Source of the DNA: Pelargonium x hortorum
Taxonomy: Eukaryota; Streptophyta; Magnoliopsida; Geraniales; Geraniaceae
Assembly (NCBI GenBank): GCA_036897525.1
Contig: JAYMTJ010000026.1
Location: 1-64,000, forward strand
Direction: 5' to 3'
DNA length: 64,000 bases
A program made the translations under genes and the position numbers. The notes beneath the pieces are model-generated. The model did no database searches. It saw only the letters and a list, made by a program, of their open reading frames with translations, and was not told the origin of the DNA. Of this stretch, positions 62,903 to 64,000 are shown piece after piece; the stretch's first letter is position 1; each line of letters starts with the position of its first letter.

Positions 62903-64000
62903 AAAATGTATTTATTGCCATATATGATTTCATGCTTTTATTCCTATTTAAATAATTCAATTAAAACTTGGCTTAATGTCAGCTGAAATGGGCGCCTATA
63001 GAATTCTTGCTATTAGAAACAAACCATACTTTTTTCTTATCTGCACAGTCTTATGTATTCTTTTGGTGAGATCCTGATTAACTTCCGTTCCGGCGGCCCT
63101 CTTTAAACATTAGCTGTTCGTCAAAGTTTAGGGATCTAACGATTAGCTATTTCATGTTTCACATAGTAAGGAAACAAGTGCCTATTTTATATAATATCTA
63201 TACCATTTTTGAGACTTTCTTCCGCAGCAGGAGAACCTTCCTCTAATTAGAAATTCTTTAGGATCTTCCATTATCTTCAAGCCTATATTCTTAAATTTTG
63301 TAATATAGCTTTTAAAATACAAAAGCATTCGGGCTTACTATGCATAGAACATAACCTACAAACCCCGGTATACGTAAGCCTGCTATACCCCTTTTCTATT
63401 TTATATACCCATACAAATCTAGGCCACTCATCAAGAGTCCAGAAAGGAAAACTAGACATATGCGTTACGTCTATTACGTACTTATCACAGAAATTCCCTG
63501 CTTTAAACATACAAATGTATTACCGCGTATTATATGAAAGGTAGTACTGATTTGCTCCTACTGAAATAGGGAAAGCTCCTTATATATTAGGGACAACTCA
63601 AATAGGACCCTTCCTTTATAAATTGGGATGGTAATTTCTAGTTCTAAGAAAGAATTGATTTTCTTTGAGATTAAAAAAGTGAATGCTCTCTTACTAAGAA
63701 AAACCCTTAAAAATATAGGACATATTTGATAGTCTCAATTGTACTAGAAATTGCCTTTCTCTCACTTGTATAGGGGTCCCAAGTGGTATTTTGTAGTTTT
63801 CCTAAAAGTAAAATAACGAAGATAAAGAATTCCATTAGATAAAAGCAGGCTTTACTAATAAACTCTATTGATAAATAGTTTCCCATTTTATAGCAGTACA
63901 ACACTCGGGCTAAGTCCTTTTATTCTAAGTTGTAGTAAAGAATATTACGGGTAAACCCTAAGTATTCATTTTGTATCTTTGATATATTTAATCAGGTTTC

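Larger units (their letters stand above)
60781..64000. other. Gene-free spacer to the right edge
   Basis: Beside the inverted repeat at 61171-61215 and the tRNA-like relic at 62833-62902, it holds a T14 tract, GGGCCC at 60862 and 61966, and minus-strand frames of 75 and 65 codons (63283-63510 and 63707-63904) that resemble no known protein. Confidence 0.6.

Noticed and set aside
1-64000. Alternative genetic code hiding genes (TGA as Trp, or TAA/TAG as Gln)
   Set aside because: TAA and TAG are abundant everywhere, and TGA is also frequent in the skewed patch that I inspected (42171-44160), so neither reassignment seems to open long frames.
1-64000. CRISPR array, retroelement, LTR pair or DNA transposon
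   Set aside because: No regularly spaced repeats, no long terminal direct or inverted repeats and no transposase, integrase or reverse-transcriptase motifs were seen.

Overview
This 64 kb window reads as non-coding DNA from end to end. I found no protein-coding gene, no rRNA gene and no intact tRNA gene that I can defend. Composition is AT-rich, roughly one third G+C judged from hand-counted sample lines. The longest open frame is 116 codons and starts at TTG. The other frames of 60 to 94 codons are scattered over both strands without clustering, operon spacing, convincing ribosome-binding sites or a recognisable domain. A hand estimate for random sequence of this composition predicts tens of such frames and a longest one near 120 codons, so the frames seen are what chance gives.

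The organism cannot be named from this sequence. A bacterial, archaeal or viral genome is very unlikely, because those do not carry 64 kb without genes. A gene-poor eukaryotic or expanded organellar (plastid or mitochondrial) region fits better. The points behind that are low G+C, no visible LINE, LTR or transposase reading frames, a few decayed tRNA-like sequences with organelle- or bacterial-style D-arm and T-arm words, and patches of strong strand asymmetry. That is inference, not identification.

Layout. Positions 1 to about 8740 are plain AT-rich spacer with short tandem repeats and one strong 21-bp-stem hairpin (6196-6248). 8741-9120 is a C-over-G patch. 9121 to about 20280 is spacer holding a 22-bp perfect palindrome (15691-15712) and a (TAGTA)10 microsatellite (16921-16970). 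20281-21300 is a patch where base skew flips from C-rich to G-rich near 20700. 24421-25340 holds a GATA hexanucleotide repeat followed by a G-rich patch. 25341 to about 42170 is spacer with small repeats. 42171-44160 and 59371-60780 are long patches rich in A and C. 52781-53338 is the most unusual stretch: an AT-rich block running into a long A/C-rich block that ends with 133 consecutive bases lacking G. The last 3 kb hold an inverted repeat (61171-61215) and the best tRNA-like relic (62833-62902).

Two window-wide features stand out. The palindrome GGGCCC occurs at least 17 times where about two are expected from base composition. The short tandem repeats favour 5-bp units or multiples of 5. 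No genes work together here; what can be described is sequence architecture.
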